Assembly (NCBI GenBank): GCA_002395085.1
Contig: DGVV01000133.1
Coordinates: forward strand, 5,751-69,750
From: Ruminococcus sp. UBA4275
GTDB taxonomy: Bacteria > Bacillota > Clostridia > Oscillospirales > Ruminococcaceae
Length of the DNA stretch: 64,000 nucleotides
Reading direction: 5' to 3'
In this document: positions 16,416 through 24,930 of the stretch, piece by piece
Numbering within the stretch: the stretch's first letter is position 1
How the letters are laid out: every line of letters begins with the position of its first letter
Notes under the pieces: model-generated
Databases searched by the model: none
Seen by the model: only the letters and a program-made list of their open reading frames with translations
What the model was told of the DNA's origin: nothing
Position numbers and translations under genes: made by a program

Positions 16416-16528
16416 ACCGCAATGCGGCAGGCTTTGATGCCGCTTGCGGTTTACCTGATTCACATTGCAATCTTGCACCGCAAATATTTCTATATATTTA
16501 TATAGCCAGTTGCGGTGATTTTTGCGGT
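16416..16528. repeat. Five TTGCGGT/ACCGCAA heptamers around an AT-rich core (candidate origin)
   Basis: The heptamer occurs at 16,416-16,422 (ACCGCAA), 16,444-16,450, 16,477-16,483 (ACCGCAA), 16,510-16,516 and 16,522-16,528. Between the third and fourth copies lies an AT-only run (ATATTTCTATATATTTATAT, one C). Iterated sites beside an AT-rich stretch next to a primase-helicase gene suggest a replication origin or an initiator-binding site. This is a pattern-based suggestion. Confidence 0.45.
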
Positions 16529-16532
16529 GATT

Positions 16533-18761
16533 TCAGCTCCGGATGATCTGTCCGTTTTCGAGCTTCAGTTCACTGCACTTTTTGATTCGCCGCTCTACCG
16601 TATCCCGGCTGACACCGAGCATCTCCGCCATGTCGTCAATGCCGATTTTCCCGTCTACCGCACACGAATCAAAAGTATTCAGCAGCTCTGCGGATTTGTC
16701 CGCGGCCTTCGCTTTTGCGATCTGCGACTGCCGCTTGTGACCGTTTTTCGATGCACGCTGCTGTGTTGTCAGCTCTACATCGGATTGCAGGTCTTTCAGC
16801 ACACCGATCATGTCGATCTCATGCAGCGGGTATTTGAACCACACATTGACCGGCGGAAACTTCGGGAACTCTCTGAGCGTTCCCTCGATGCGCCATGCAG
16901 ACATTTGCGCGACATAGCTGTCAGACGCACGGAGCGCCGCTGCAAGCGCCTGATACTGTTCATTGCTCATATTGTCGCGGCAGAGCTGCACGGCGGCATT
17001 GCGGTTCAGTAAATCATCCTGTGGGGCATTGTTCAAGGCATTCGGCGCACACATGGCAAGATACTGTTCACAGATCCGGCACGCGGCGCGGTTCTGCTCC
17101 TGCTTCACAATATCTTCTGTCAGATCCAGCTCGATCATATCCAGAAGCGCGTCCGGATCACGGGCAAACACGCCGCTGCCGGAAGCTCTGTCCATAGACC
17201 GCTTGCCGCCCTGCATCCCCTTGCTGTGATGGTGGCAGTAGATCACGGCACAGCCGAGCTCGGTGCAGACCTTGTCGAACTGGTTGCAGAAATGCGCCAT
17301 CTGATCGGCGGAATTTTCGTCGCCGGTGATGACCTTGTAGATCGGGTCGATGATAACGGCGATATAATTGCCCTTTTTCGCCCGGCGGATCAGCTTCGGT
17401 GCTAATTTGTCCATCGGCTCTGTCACGCCGCGCAGATTCCAGATATCTATGCTGCCGATATTGACCGGAGCGATTTTCATGCTGTCGTAAACATCGCGGA
17501 AGCGGTGCAGGCAGCTAGCCCTATCGAGCTCCAGATTCACATAGAGGACGCGCCCCTTTGCGCACTGCCAGCCGAGCCACTTTCTGCCCTCCGCGATTGC
17601 AATGCTCATCTCGATCAGCGCGTATGACTTGCCGGCTTTGCTGGGGCCTGCAATCAGCATTTTGTGTCCCTGCCGCAGCACGCCCTCGATCAGCGGGGGG
17701 CTGAGCTCCGGCAGATGCTCCCACGCATCCGCCATGCTCTCAAAATCCGGCAGATCGTCCGTGATGCTCTCGACATAGTCCTTCCACTCTGCCCACGATG
17801 CAAAGCCGGTATTGGTCTCCAGAAGAAACTGCTTCTGCCCCTTGCGAATCACGCCGGGCATTCTGGAAAGGCGGGACGGATTGCGGTTCTGCCGGTCTAC
17901 TTTCAGCCCGTTTTTGTCGCAGACGGAATACAGAAATTCAACACGTTTGCGGTATTCTTCATAACTGCCCGCATCGACGCGGACGATCGCGTGAAGCGAC
18001 TTGCCGCCGGAGTATACGAGCGCTGCAATCGGGAGCTGCAAATCATGCATAATGCCGTTCTGCTGCTCAACGGGAATCGCATCGGATTCAACCAGCGCAT
18101 AGCGGTATTCGGTCACATTCTCATTCTTTGCGCCGCGTCCGTCCAGCGGATTGAACCGGATCCACGCGCCGCATTCGGGATTCGTGTCACCGAATACAGC
18201 GCCGAAATCACCCTTGTATTTTTGGAGTTCAGCGAGGAGCTGACCGGCGGTTCTGTCCCAGCATCCGGCAGTCGGGAGATATTTGCCGTCACTGTTCTGC
18301 CAGCATTCCGTGACATAGCCGACATTGTCATTTGCTTCAAACAGCGTTTCGAGGTATCTGGAAATCTGTTCGGTCGGGTTCCAGTTTTCCGGTTCTTTGA
18401 TCGGCAGTGCAATCGTCTGCTCTGCGGAAGTGACGACATAATCCGCACTGATCTCCTCATCCCAGCCGAGTGACCGCGCATTCGGGTCTGACCGATGCGG
18501 ACGGTATCCGTTTTCAATCGCCATGTGTACGATTGTTCCTGCCGTGACGGGCGTATCGGAGCCGCCAAAGCTGTGCCATTTCTTTGCACATTCTCCGGCA
18601 TGATACCGCGCGCCGTCACGGGCAGACCAGTTATCCCAGACAGAGACCGGAAGTCCTGCATCTTTGAGCGCCATACCGATGCCGCACCATTCCTGATACG
18701 AGCATCCGGCAGGGTCAATGTATTGCAGCAGTTCTTCGAGGTTATCATTTCTGTATTCCAA
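16533..18761 (-). CDS. Phage primase-helicase with RepA-like ATPase
   Basis: A 742-residue multidomain replication protein. Residues about 8-75 resemble the PriCT-2 primase C-terminal module (YQEWCGIGMALKDAG, AKKWHSFGG). About 110-330 look like an archaeo-eukaryotic-type primase region ending in GGKSLHAIVRVDAGSYEEY and NPSRLSRMPG. A RecA-fold helicase follows, with P-loop GPSKAGKSY near 370, Walker B AVIIDPIYK near 469, and a YCHHHSKGMQG sensor. The last 50 residues hold a helix-turn-helix (GIDDMAEMLGVSRDTVERR). It should unwind and prime the phage replication fork. The toxin-antitoxin cassette separates it from the helicase gene. Confidence 0.88.
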   Translation of the reverse strand: MEYRNDNLEELLQYIDPAGCSYQEWCGIGMALKDAGLPVSVWDNWSARDGARYHAGECAKKWHSFGGSDTPVTAGTIVHMAIENGYRPHRSDPNARSLGWDEEISADYVVTSAEQTIALPIKEPENWNPTEQISRYLETLFEANDNVGYVTECWQNSDGKYLPTAGCWDRTAGQLLAELQKYKGDFGAVFGDTNPECGAWIRFNPLDGRGAKNENVTEYRYALVESDAIPVEQQNGIMHDLQLPIAALVYSGGKSLHAIVRVDAGSYEEYRKRVEFLYSVCDKNGLKVDRQNRNPSRLSRMPGVIRKGQKQFLLETNTGFASWAEWKDYVESITDDLPDFESMADAWEHLPELSPPLIEGVLRQGHKMLIAGPSKAGKSYALIEMSIAIAEGRKWLGWQCAKGRVLYVNLELDRASCLHRFRDVYDSMKIAPVNIGSIDIWNLRGVTEPMDKLAPKLIRRAKKGNYIAVIIDPIYKVITGDENSADQMAHFCNQFDKVCTELGCAVIYCHHHSKGMQGGKRSMDRASGSGVFARDPDALLDMIELDLTEDIVKQEQNRAACRICEQYLAMCAPNALNNAPQDDLLNRNAAVQLCRDNMSNEQYQALAAALRASDSYVAQMSAWRIEGTLREFPKFPPVNVWFKYPLHEIDMIGVLKDLQSDVELTTQQRASKNGHKRQSQIAKAKAADKSAELLNTFDSCAVDGKIGIDDMAEMLGVSRDTVERRIKKCSELKLENGQIIRS

Positions 18762-18777
18762 ATCATCACCCTTTCTA

Positions 18778-18806
18778 TTGACTTTTCAAGGCTTTTTGTG
18801 TATACT
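18778..18806 (+). promoter_or_regulatory. Promoter of the toxin-antitoxin cassette
   Basis: TTGACT (18,778-18,783), a 17-bp spacer, and TATACT (18,801-18,806). Start expected near 18,813, leaving a leader of about 14 nt with AGGGGG before the antitoxin ATG. It faces away from the primase gene. Confidence 0.85.
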
Positions 18807-18826
18807 AGAGAAAAGGGGGTGTTCCT

Positions 18827-19033
18827 ATGAGTACACGAGACAGCTTATTGCAGGAAATATCCATGATGACAGATGAACAGTGCAGCGCGATTCTCGGAAT
18901 GATCCATGCCTTTGTCGGTATGCCGAATGCCGAAACGCTCGCCGCAATCGACGATGCAGAGCACGGCAGAAACCTGTCCGGTCCGTTTGAAACGGTCGAT
19001 GCGCTCATGGAGGATCTGAATGCTGACGATTAA
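18827..19033 (+). CDS. Type II antitoxin (RelB-like C-terminus)
   Basis: A 68-residue acidic protein (MSTRDSLLQEISMMTDEQCS). Its C-terminal half, ETLAAIDDAEHGRN and FETVDALMEDLNADD, is the type of segment by which RelB/DinJ-class antitoxins wrap their toxin. The N-terminal part should bind DNA and repress the promoter just upstream, but I do not recognise a classical ribbon-helix-helix signature. It overlaps the toxin start by 14 nt, the standard coupling. Confidence 0.85.
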   Translation: MSTRDSLLQEISMMTDEQCSAILGMIHAFVGMPNAETLAAIDDAEHGRNLSGPFETVDALMEDLNADD

Positions 19034-19295
19034 ATATCACAAGTCCTTCAGGCAGGATTTCAAACGGATGAAAAAACAGGGCGCGGATATCGGGCGGCTC
19101 GAAGCAGTGCTCAGAATCCTCGCGGATGAGCAGCCGCTTCCGGAGGAATATCTCGATCATCCGCTGCGCGGGAATTATGCCGGATACCGTGAATGTCACA
19201 TTACACCGGACTGGCTGCTTATCTACAAAACTGAGCAAAATGAACTGCTGCTGATTCTGCACCGCACCGGTTCACACAGCGATTTGTTCCGATGA
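19020..19295 (+). CDS. YafQ/RelE-family mRNA interferase toxin
   Basis: A 91-residue basic protein of the YafQ family: MLTIKYHKSFRQDFKRMKKQ, LRGNYAGYRECHITPDWLLI, and the C-terminal LHRTGSHSDLF whose His is catalytic in YafQ. It is expected to cut mRNA on the ribosome when the antitoxin is lost. The pair has its own promoter and terminator and lies antisense to the phage replication operon, so it is probably expressed in the lysogen and could stabilise the prophage or act in phage exclusion. Confidence 0.93.
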   Translation: MLTIKYHKSFRQDFKRMKKQGADIGRLEAVLRILADEQPLPEEYLDHPLRGNYAGYRECHITPDWLLIYKTEQNELLLILHRTGSHSDLFR

Positions 19296-19297
19296 AT

Positions 19298-19327
19298 GCA
19301 CTCCGCACCGAAGCGGGGTGCTTTTTT
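19298..19327 (+). terminator. Terminator of the toxin-antitoxin cassette
   Basis: GCACTCCGC pairs with GCGGGGTGC (one T-G pair) around ACCGAA and is followed by TTTTTTATT. The T tract overlaps the stop codon of the convergent helicase gene. Confidence 0.92.
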
Positions 19328-20909
19328 ATTCCGGAAAATACGTTGCCGGATCCACGCCGGACGGCACACGTTTCCAGCCCTGCGCTGCGATCCGTGCGAT
19401 CATATTATTCGCTGCTTCAAAGCTCCATGCGCCGACATTCCGGAAGCCGTAGCGTTCAAGCCGTGCGATCTGTTTTGCAGTCGAAAGACCGTTCTGCTGC
19501 CGCTGCGCTGCACTCCGGAGCACCTGCTCTGCCATGCCGGCAGACTGCACCTTGTTTGGATCAATGCCGCGGTTTTCAAGCGCCTGCATCTGTGCCTGTG
19601 AAGGCGGCTGACACTCCCAGCCGAATGCAGGCTGATAGCTGAGCAGATCGCGCTGCTGCACGGAAATCGCATATTCCAGCGGGTCAACAAGATTACGCTT
19701 GCGCGTCTTAAACTTCTCGAATTGCTTTTTCAGCGCTTCCTCACGTTTTGCAATGGTTTCTTCTTCGGCGGTCTGCGCCGCTTCTGCCACATCGACGGCA
19801 GCGCCCGCATTTTCTGTCAGGTTATCGGTCATCTGTGCAGCAGTATCGGCATTGTCGCAGATCAGGTGCGCCGGTCTGCAAAGCTCGTGCCGCTCAGAGT
19901 GCCAGAGGAAGTCCAGCAGGAGCAGATGATCCTTGCCGGGTGAAAGCCGCGTGCCGCGCCCGACCATCTGGCAGTACAGTGCGCGCACCTTTGTAGGCCG
20001 CAGCACGATCACGCAATCAACAGACGGACAGTCCCAGCCTTCGGTTAAAAGCATACTGTTGCAGAGTACATTGTATTTGCCGGATTCAAAATCGCTGAGG
20101 ATTTCGGCGCGGTCTTCGGAATTGCCGTTGACCTCCGCTGCATGAAATCCATTTGCGTTCAGAATCGCACAGAACTTCTGTGATGTAGCGATCAGCGGCA
20201 GGAATACAACAGTTTTGCGGTCTGCACAATAGCGCTTCATTTCCTGCGCGATCTGTTCAAGGTAAGGATCGAGCGCCGTGCAGATCTCGCCGGGCTTGAA
20301 ATCTCCCGCCGAAACACCGACCTTTGAAATATCAAGCTTCAGCGGAATTGTGAGCGCTTTGATCGGGCAGAGATAGCCGTCTTTGATCGCCTGCGGCAGG
20401 GTGTACTCATAGGCAAGTGTATCGAATACGCTGCCGATCTCCTTCATGTCGCCGCGGTCAGGCGTTGCGGTCACACCGAGAATATGCGAATCCGGAAAAT
20501 GCCCGATCACACGCCGGTAGCTGTCCGATACGGCATGGTGTGCTTCGTCAATGATGATGTGCGTGAAGTAATCCGGCGGGAAGCGTTCCAGTCGCTTTTC
20601 CTGCATCATCGACTGCACCGAGCCGACAGTAATCCGGAACCATGAGCCGATGCAGGTCTGCTCCGCCTTCTCGACAGCACATCCCAGCCCGGTCACTTTG
20701 CCGATTTTATCCTGTGCCTGATCGAGAAGTTCGCCGCGGTGCGCGAGGATGAGGACGCGCCCGCAAGCGCGGACGCAGTCCTCTGCTGTCGATGCGAATA
20801 CGACGGTCTTTCCCGTGCCGGTCGGCAGGACGAGCAGCGTGCTTCGGACATTCTCCCATTCAGCGAAGACCGCGTCCTTTGCTGCCTGCTGATACGGTCT
20901 GAGGTTCAT
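19326..20909 (-). CDS. Superfamily 2 DNA helicase (phage)
   Basis: A 527-residue SF2 helicase with the full motif set: Q-like MNLRPYQQAAKDA at the start, motif I LPTGTGKT, motif II DEAH, motif III VTATPDR, motif V TEGWDCPSVDCVI and motif VI QMVGRGTR. The C-terminal 150 residues are charged helical segments. The ATG at 20,909 overlaps the preceding stop by one base (TGATG) and has GGAGGAGG upstream; the 97 extra residues of the longer open frame are Ala/Cys/Ser-rich read-through of another frame and are excluded. Likely works with the Sak4-like and DUF669 proteins in replication or recombination. Confidence 0.93.
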   Translation of the reverse strand: MNLRPYQQAAKDAVFAEWENVRSTLLVLPTGTGKTVVFASTAEDCVRACGRVLILAHRGELLDQAQDKIGKVTGLGCAVEKAEQTCIGSWFRITVGSVQSMMQEKRLERFPPDYFTHIIIDEAHHAVSDSYRRVIGHFPDSHILGVTATPDRGDMKEIGSVFDTLAYEYTLPQAIKDGYLCPIKALTIPLKLDISKVGVSAGDFKPGEICTALDPYLEQIAQEMKRYCADRKTVVFLPLIATSQKFCAILNANGFHAAEVNGNSEDRAEILSDFESGKYNVLCNSMLLTEGWDCPSVDCVIVLRPTKVRALYCQMVGRGTRLSPGKDHLLLLDFLWHSERHELCRPAHLICDNADTAAQMTDNLTENAGAAVDVAEAAQTAEEETIAKREEALKKQFEKFKTRKRNLVDPLEYAISVQQRDLLSYQPAFGWECQPPSQAQMQALENRGIDPNKVQSAGMAEQVLRSAAQRQQNGLSTAKQIARLERYGFRNVGAWSFEAANNMIARIAAQGWKRVPSGVDPATYFPE

Positions 20910-21595
20910 CAGTAAATGCCTCCTCCGTAACCGCCGTGATTCGGCTGATAACCGCCCTGCGGCTGCCAGCCCTGCGCAGGCGGAGCAGCATAGCCCTGTG
21001 CAGGCTGCTGATAACCCTGCGGAGCAGACGGCTGATATGCAGGTTGCTGATACGGCTGAGGAGCTGCCATATTGGAAGCAGGCACTGCCTGCGGGACAGG
21101 CTCGACATTCGGCTGATCCCACAGCGGATAGAGATATTTCAGATTGTTCGTCTGATAATCCTGCCCGTCCTTCTGGTAAGTGCGCGGTGCAATGTGACAC
21201 ACACCGCGCCGCCCTGCGATCTCATTCGACCAGTTCGGCTTGATTCTGCCGCCGCTTTCGACAGTCGCTCTGTCCGCAAGCCCGATGCTTGCGAAAAAGG
21301 ATGTCATCATTCTGATGCGCCAGTCCTCGTTCAGGAGATAGTAATTCTCCTTGATTGTCACATCTCCCTGCGGCGAAAACACGCGGAAGGTCACAGTCGC
21401 CTTGTTGCAGGCAGGAATTTTACCCTGCCCGTTGTGCCGTCCGCGCTCGACCTTTGCAATCTCAAAGCGGTAATCGCCCTCCGGCAGAACCGGATTGTGG
21501 TCGCTTTCCTGCGCTGCAAAATCCGCATCCCAGTCCATTGCCTGTCCGCTGCCCTGCGCATAGCCGTTCTGATAACCGCCATTCTGATAGTCCAT
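20909..21595 (-). CDS. DUF669 protein with Gln/Pro/Gly-rich tail
   Basis: A 228-residue protein. Residues about 20-150 match DUF669 (LPEGDYRFEIAKVERGRHNG, VTFRVFSPQG, RMMTSFFASIGLAD), a phage family often paired with Sak4-like recombinases and thought to act like a single-strand DNA binding protein. The last 65 residues are low-complexity (QGYQQPAQGYAAPPAQGW, GYGGGIY). This resembles the flexible tail of SSB but lacks the acidic tip. Its position between Sak4-like ATPase and helicase genes supports a DNA-binding role. Confidence 0.82.
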   Translation of the reverse strand: MDYQNGGYQNGYAQGSGQAMDWDADFAAQESDHNPVLPEGDYRFEIAKVERGRHNGQGKIPACNKATVTFRVFSPQGDVTIKENYYLLNEDWRIRMMTSFFASIGLADRATVESGGRIKPNWSNEIAGRRGVCHIAPRTYQKDGQDYQTNNLKYLYPLWDQPNVEPVPQAVPASNMAAPQPYQQPAYQPSAPQGYQQPAQGYAAPPAQGWQPQGGYQPNHGGYGGGIY

Positions 21596-21613
21596 AGTCT
21601 GATCTCCTTTCGC

Positions 21614-22732
21614 TTAAAACGGCACATAATCCGGGCAGTTTGCCCGAACCGCATCCATGACCTGCTGCCAGCTTGCGCAGAGCCACTCGTGATAATCCGC
21701 CGGGTAATCCCGCATCGGCATTCCGGCGGGGAAATACCGGAACACTTCGCTGCTGATTTTCTCGATATGCGCGGGCAGGACATTGTTTGCCTTCATGAGA
21801 TTTGCCAGCGCATCCGGAATGCCCTGCCAGTCGGCGCCGAGGCTTTCAATGGGCTCAAAGTCATTCAGATCACCGGGGGTGAGCGGTTCCGCTGACGGTG
21901 CAGCAGACTGCGGGGGCGGAGCGGGTACATTGATCGTTTCTGTCGGGATACCGGCATCCTGTGCGCGCTGCATGATCTGATCGGCAGGCGCCGCAAACAG
22001 ATGCGCAACCGCGCCGTAGCTGAGCGGCATCATATCCGGCAGACCGAAGCGGTTTTTCGCGTCCCACCATGCGGATTTTGTTGCATACATCACACGCTGC
22101 ACAGATGTTGCCTTGTGAATTTTGCCCTTGTCATCCGCCGCCATGACCTGCGTCTTGAATGCGAGAAACAGCGTCATGTCCGACCACTCCTTCAGGAGCG
22201 GCGCGATCTTGTTCGTGGTCTTGTTGCCGAGCTTCAGCTCCCAGTGATCGAATTCGTCGATTTCCTCCGGCAAGCTCGTCTTGCGCGAAATCGCGTGGCA
22301 GATCAGGATGACATGAATGCCGGCTTTGATGAGCTTGTCCGTGTTTTCAAGGAACCGCGCGATCAGCTCGCATTCATACTGCCAGCCTTTGCCGTAGTTC
22401 AGCCCCTCGATGCCCTTGATATTATGCTCGGTGCAGATCGCCTGCAAGGCAAGCGATTCCGCCCAGTCAAAGGTGTCGATTGCAACCGCCTTGTAGCCCT
22501 TCTGTGCGGCATTTTCACGGATGTAGTCCATCTCGTCGCAGAGCATTGCCCAGCTTGTCGGCGCGGGCAATCGGCGAACATCCATCTTCGTGGTGCTGCC
22601 CTCGCAGTCGATGAACACGATGCCGGGGATTTGGGCGGCAAGCGAGGACTTGCCGACCCCCTCCTGACCGTACAGCACAGCCTTGATGCCGCTGCCGTAC
22701 TGGATGCCGTTGATCTCCTCAAAATTTGGCAT
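21614..22732 (-). CDS. Sak4-like RecA-fold ATPase
   Basis: A 372-residue ATP-binding protein of the AAA_24 / Sak4 group: P-loop LYGQEGVGKSSLA, then VFIDCEGSTTKMDVRRLP, Walker B KAVAIDTFDWAE, and HVILICHAISRK. Sak4 proteins promote single-strand annealing during phage recombination, often with an SSB-like partner; the DUF669 gene follows 18 bp downstream. Residues about 270-300 are a Pro/Ala-rich linker to a C-terminal helical segment of unknown role. Confidence 0.88.
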   Translation of the reverse strand: MPNFEEINGIQYGSGIKAVLYGQEGVGKSSLAAQIPGIVFIDCEGSTTKMDVRRLPAPTSWAMLCDEMDYIRENAAQKGYKAVAIDTFDWAESLALQAICTEHNIKGIEGLNYGKGWQYECELIARFLENTDKLIKAGIHVILICHAISRKTSLPEEIDEFDHWELKLGNKTTNKIAPLLKEWSDMTLFLAFKTQVMAADDKGKIHKATSVQRVMYATKSAWWDAKNRFGLPDMMPLSYGAVAHLFAAPADQIMQRAQDAGIPTETINVPAPPPQSAAPSAEPLTPGDLNDFEPIESLGADWQGIPDALANLMKANNVLPAHIEKISSEVFRYFPAGMPMRDYPADYHEWLCASWQQVMDAVRANCPDYVPF

Positions 22733-22735
22733 GAT

Positions 22736-24058
22736 TTACACTCCTTTCGGTTGATACGGTTTGAACCCTGCCGCCGGCTGATACGGTGCAGGCGGCGGTG
22801 TCTGATTGAACGCGGACGCATTCTGCGCCCAACCGTCTTCGATGATGATGCTGCATTCGTCGCCGGTGCTGACTCTGGCCGCGATTGCCTGCAAGCCCTC
22901 TGCTTCGAGCCACTTTCCAAAATCTGCAAGCGTCTGCAAATCCATCTGTTCGAGCTTATCCAGCAACACAAAACCGCATTCCGGATTCAGGCAGCGCACG
23001 ATCGCAGCCGCGACACGGAGCTGCTCGGAGCCGCTCATGCAGTCCCACGCCTTGCCCTGATAGAGAAGCTTTCCGCCCTCGACCGAAAGTCCCGGCAGCG
23101 GGAGATTCGCACCGTTCAGCAGCGCACGGCGGTCTTGTCTGATCTTCTCGATCTGATCGGTCAGACCGTCATACTGATCCTTGTAATCGGCGGCTTCCTG
23201 CTCTGCGGCAGCCTTGCGCTGATTGTCACGGATCTTCGCATTCAGGCGGTCAATATCGGCAATATTCGCTTCCAGCTCTGCTGTCGATTCGAGCGCGAGT
23301 TCTTCCGGCGATTTTGCCGCCTCTGCCTGCTGCATCTGCAAGGCTTCGAGCCGGGCTTTCAGATCTTCAAGATGCTGTGCGGTACGCATCATCTCAGCGG
23401 TGATATTCTTCACGGCAATGTCAATCGACTGCATTTCATGCCGCCACTGCTGCCGCTGACCGTTCCGTGCAAGAATCGCCTGCTGCTGCGCAATCAGCTC
23501 AGCCGCAGAAACGGGCTCGTCCGGCAGATTCTCCCAGTTCGGCAGCTCGGCAGCAAATTTCGCTTTCTGCTGCTGGATCTGCCCGATCGCTGTGCGCTGA
23601 TCGTACAGCCGCTTTTCCTCCGCTTCCATTTGTGTGAGCTGTTCTCCGACACCGATGATGCGCAGGAGCGTGTCCGCCTTTTCGCGGTCAGATGCCTGCA
23701 TGAACTTCGGCAGATCGAGCGCCAGCTCCGAGAGAAAGCTGTCGAGCAGCTTCTGACCGGCACGGTTGCCCTGCGGATCAATGACCTTGAGGGCGGCATT
23801 CTTGCCCTTGCGCTCGACGACAAGCCCGTTTGAGAGCGTGCAGCGGAGCATCGGCTCGGTGAGAGCGCCCTCGCGCTGCGCATTGCTCGGCTGATACTTA
23901 TTGCCGCCCAGAAGCCAGCAGATCGCGTCGATCACCGAGGTCTTGCCCTGATTGTTGTTGCCGCCGATGATCGTCAGACCGTTTGCGGCGGGTGTCAGCT
24001 GCACCGCACGGATGCGCTTGACATTTTCCAGTTCGAGTGAGTTAATTTTGACAGGCAT
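22736..24058 (-). CDS. SMC/SbcC-like ATPase (AAA_23)
   Basis: A 440-residue ABC-type ATPase: N-terminal Walker A TIIGGNNNQGKTSVID near 30, a central coiled coil (about 130-300), and a C-terminal half with signature WDCMSGSEQLRVAAAI and Walker B CGFVLLDKLEQMD. It is shorter than RecN or SbcC, and no SbcD-like nuclease is encoded nearby. The tail has YQPAAGFKPYQPKGV, similar in composition to the DUF669 tail. The ATG at 24,058 (MPVKINSLELENV) has AAAGGA spaced 8 nt; two earlier ATGs are possible. Probably a phage recombination or end-protection factor. Confidence 0.85.
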   Translation of the reverse strand: MPVKINSLELENVKRIRAVQLTPAANGLTIIGGNNNQGKTSVIDAICWLLGGNKYQPSNAQREGALTEPMLRCTLSNGLVVERKGKNAALKVIDPQGNRAGQKLLDSFLSELALDLPKFMQASDREKADTLLRIIGVGEQLTQMEAEEKRLYDQRTAIGQIQQQKAKFAAELPNWENLPDEPVSAAELIAQQQAILARNGQRQQWRHEMQSIDIAVKNITAEMMRTAQHLEDLKARLEALQMQQAEAAKSPEELALESTAELEANIADIDRLNAKIRDNQRKAAAEQEAADYKDQYDGLTDQIEKIRQDRRALLNGANLPLPGLSVEGGKLLYQGKAWDCMSGSEQLRVAAAIVRCLNPECGFVLLDKLEQMDLQTLADFGKWLEAEGLQAIAARVSTGDECSIIIEDGWAQNASAFNQTPPPAPYQPAAGFKPYQPKGV

Positions 24059-24063
24059 TTTCA

Positions 24064-24930
24064 TCATCCTTTCATCGCCTGAATTTTCTGCTCTGCGAAT
24101 GCGAATGCCGCGTGCATCTTCTCCATGAAGAAATCGTAATTGGCATCACTCTGATGCTGTGCAATGAACTCCGCAAGCCGGTTGACGGCATCGGCAGCGG
24201 CGGTGAGATACGGCTTGAACAGCGCTTTGCTGTCGGTCTGCCAGATCGGCTCTGTGCCAAGCGCAAGCTGCGTATCAGGCTTTTCGCTGAGCTGCCGCCG
24301 GAGCGATCCGATTTCAGCGTTCAGCCGTTCGATTTCCTCGGTGTGATCGACAACGGCGGTCTCGATCGGGCGCGATTCCAGTTCTTTGACTTTCGCTTCG
24401 AGCTGATGTACCAGCTCGACCTTTTTGTCGATGATGCCCCGCAGCGTCAGACGGTTGCGCTCCTTGGCTTCTTCGGCTTCACGGATGGCATCCCGCGCCT
24501 GTGCCGCATCTGCTTCGGCGGTTTCTTTTGCCGATTGCAGGGCGGTGATCTGCTCCCGCAATTCCTTGACAGTCGTCTCGTTGAGGTCTGTGGTCTCCAC
24601 AATCTCCTTGCGGGTTTCCTCGTCGGTCGTTGTCAACAGATAGAGCTTTTCAATACCTGCGTGTTTCGACATCGAAACAAATTCCTCCGAAAGGCATTCC
24701 GCGATTCGGATGTATTTGAACGCATAAGACCGCTTCATACCGAGCTTTTCTTCGGTGTACGCCTCAAAGGTATCGTATCCCAGCGCCTTGTAGAGCTTGC
24801 TGTCGCGCATCTGCTTGATCGCGGTACACATCCCGTACAGCGACTGATAGATTACTTCACCGTAGCCGGTGATCTGCTTGTGCAAGGCTTCCGCCTGCTG
24901 CTTTTCGGTCAACATGATTTCCTCGCTCAT
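24064..24930 (-). CDS. DUF3102/ParB-like coiled-coil protein
   Basis: A 288-residue protein. The N-terminal 100 residues have the pattern YGMCTAIKQMRDSKLYKALG ... TFEAYTEEKLGMKRSYAFKY, seen in DUF3102 and ParB-adjacent DNA-binding modules that read like a helix-turn-helix. Residues about 120-215 are a strong coiled coil. The C-terminus (FKPYLTAAADAVNRLAEFIA) is helical. It overlaps the downstream SMC-like gene. A DNA-organising or replication-accessory role is plausible but not shown. Confidence 0.7.
   Translation of the reverse strand: MSEEIMLTEKQQAEALHKQITGYGEVIYQSLYGMCTAIKQMRDSKLYKALGYDTFEAYTEEKLGMKRSYAFKYIRIAECLSEEFVSMSKHAGIEKLYLLTTTDEETRKEIVETTDLNETTVKELREQITALQSAKETAEADAAQARDAIREAEEAKERNRLTLRGIIDKKVELVHQLEAKVKELESRPIETAVVDHTEEIERLNAEIGSLRRQLSEKPDTQLALGTEPIWQTDSKALFKPYLTAAADAVNRLAEFIAQHQSDANYDFFMEKMHAAFAFAEQKIQAMKG

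Noticed and set aside
20910..21200. N-terminal extension of the SF2 helicase by 97 residues
   Set aside because: The extra part is Ala/Cys/Ser-rich read-through in a different frame of the DUF669 tail; the ATG at 20,909 has GGAGGAGG and starts the family sequence.
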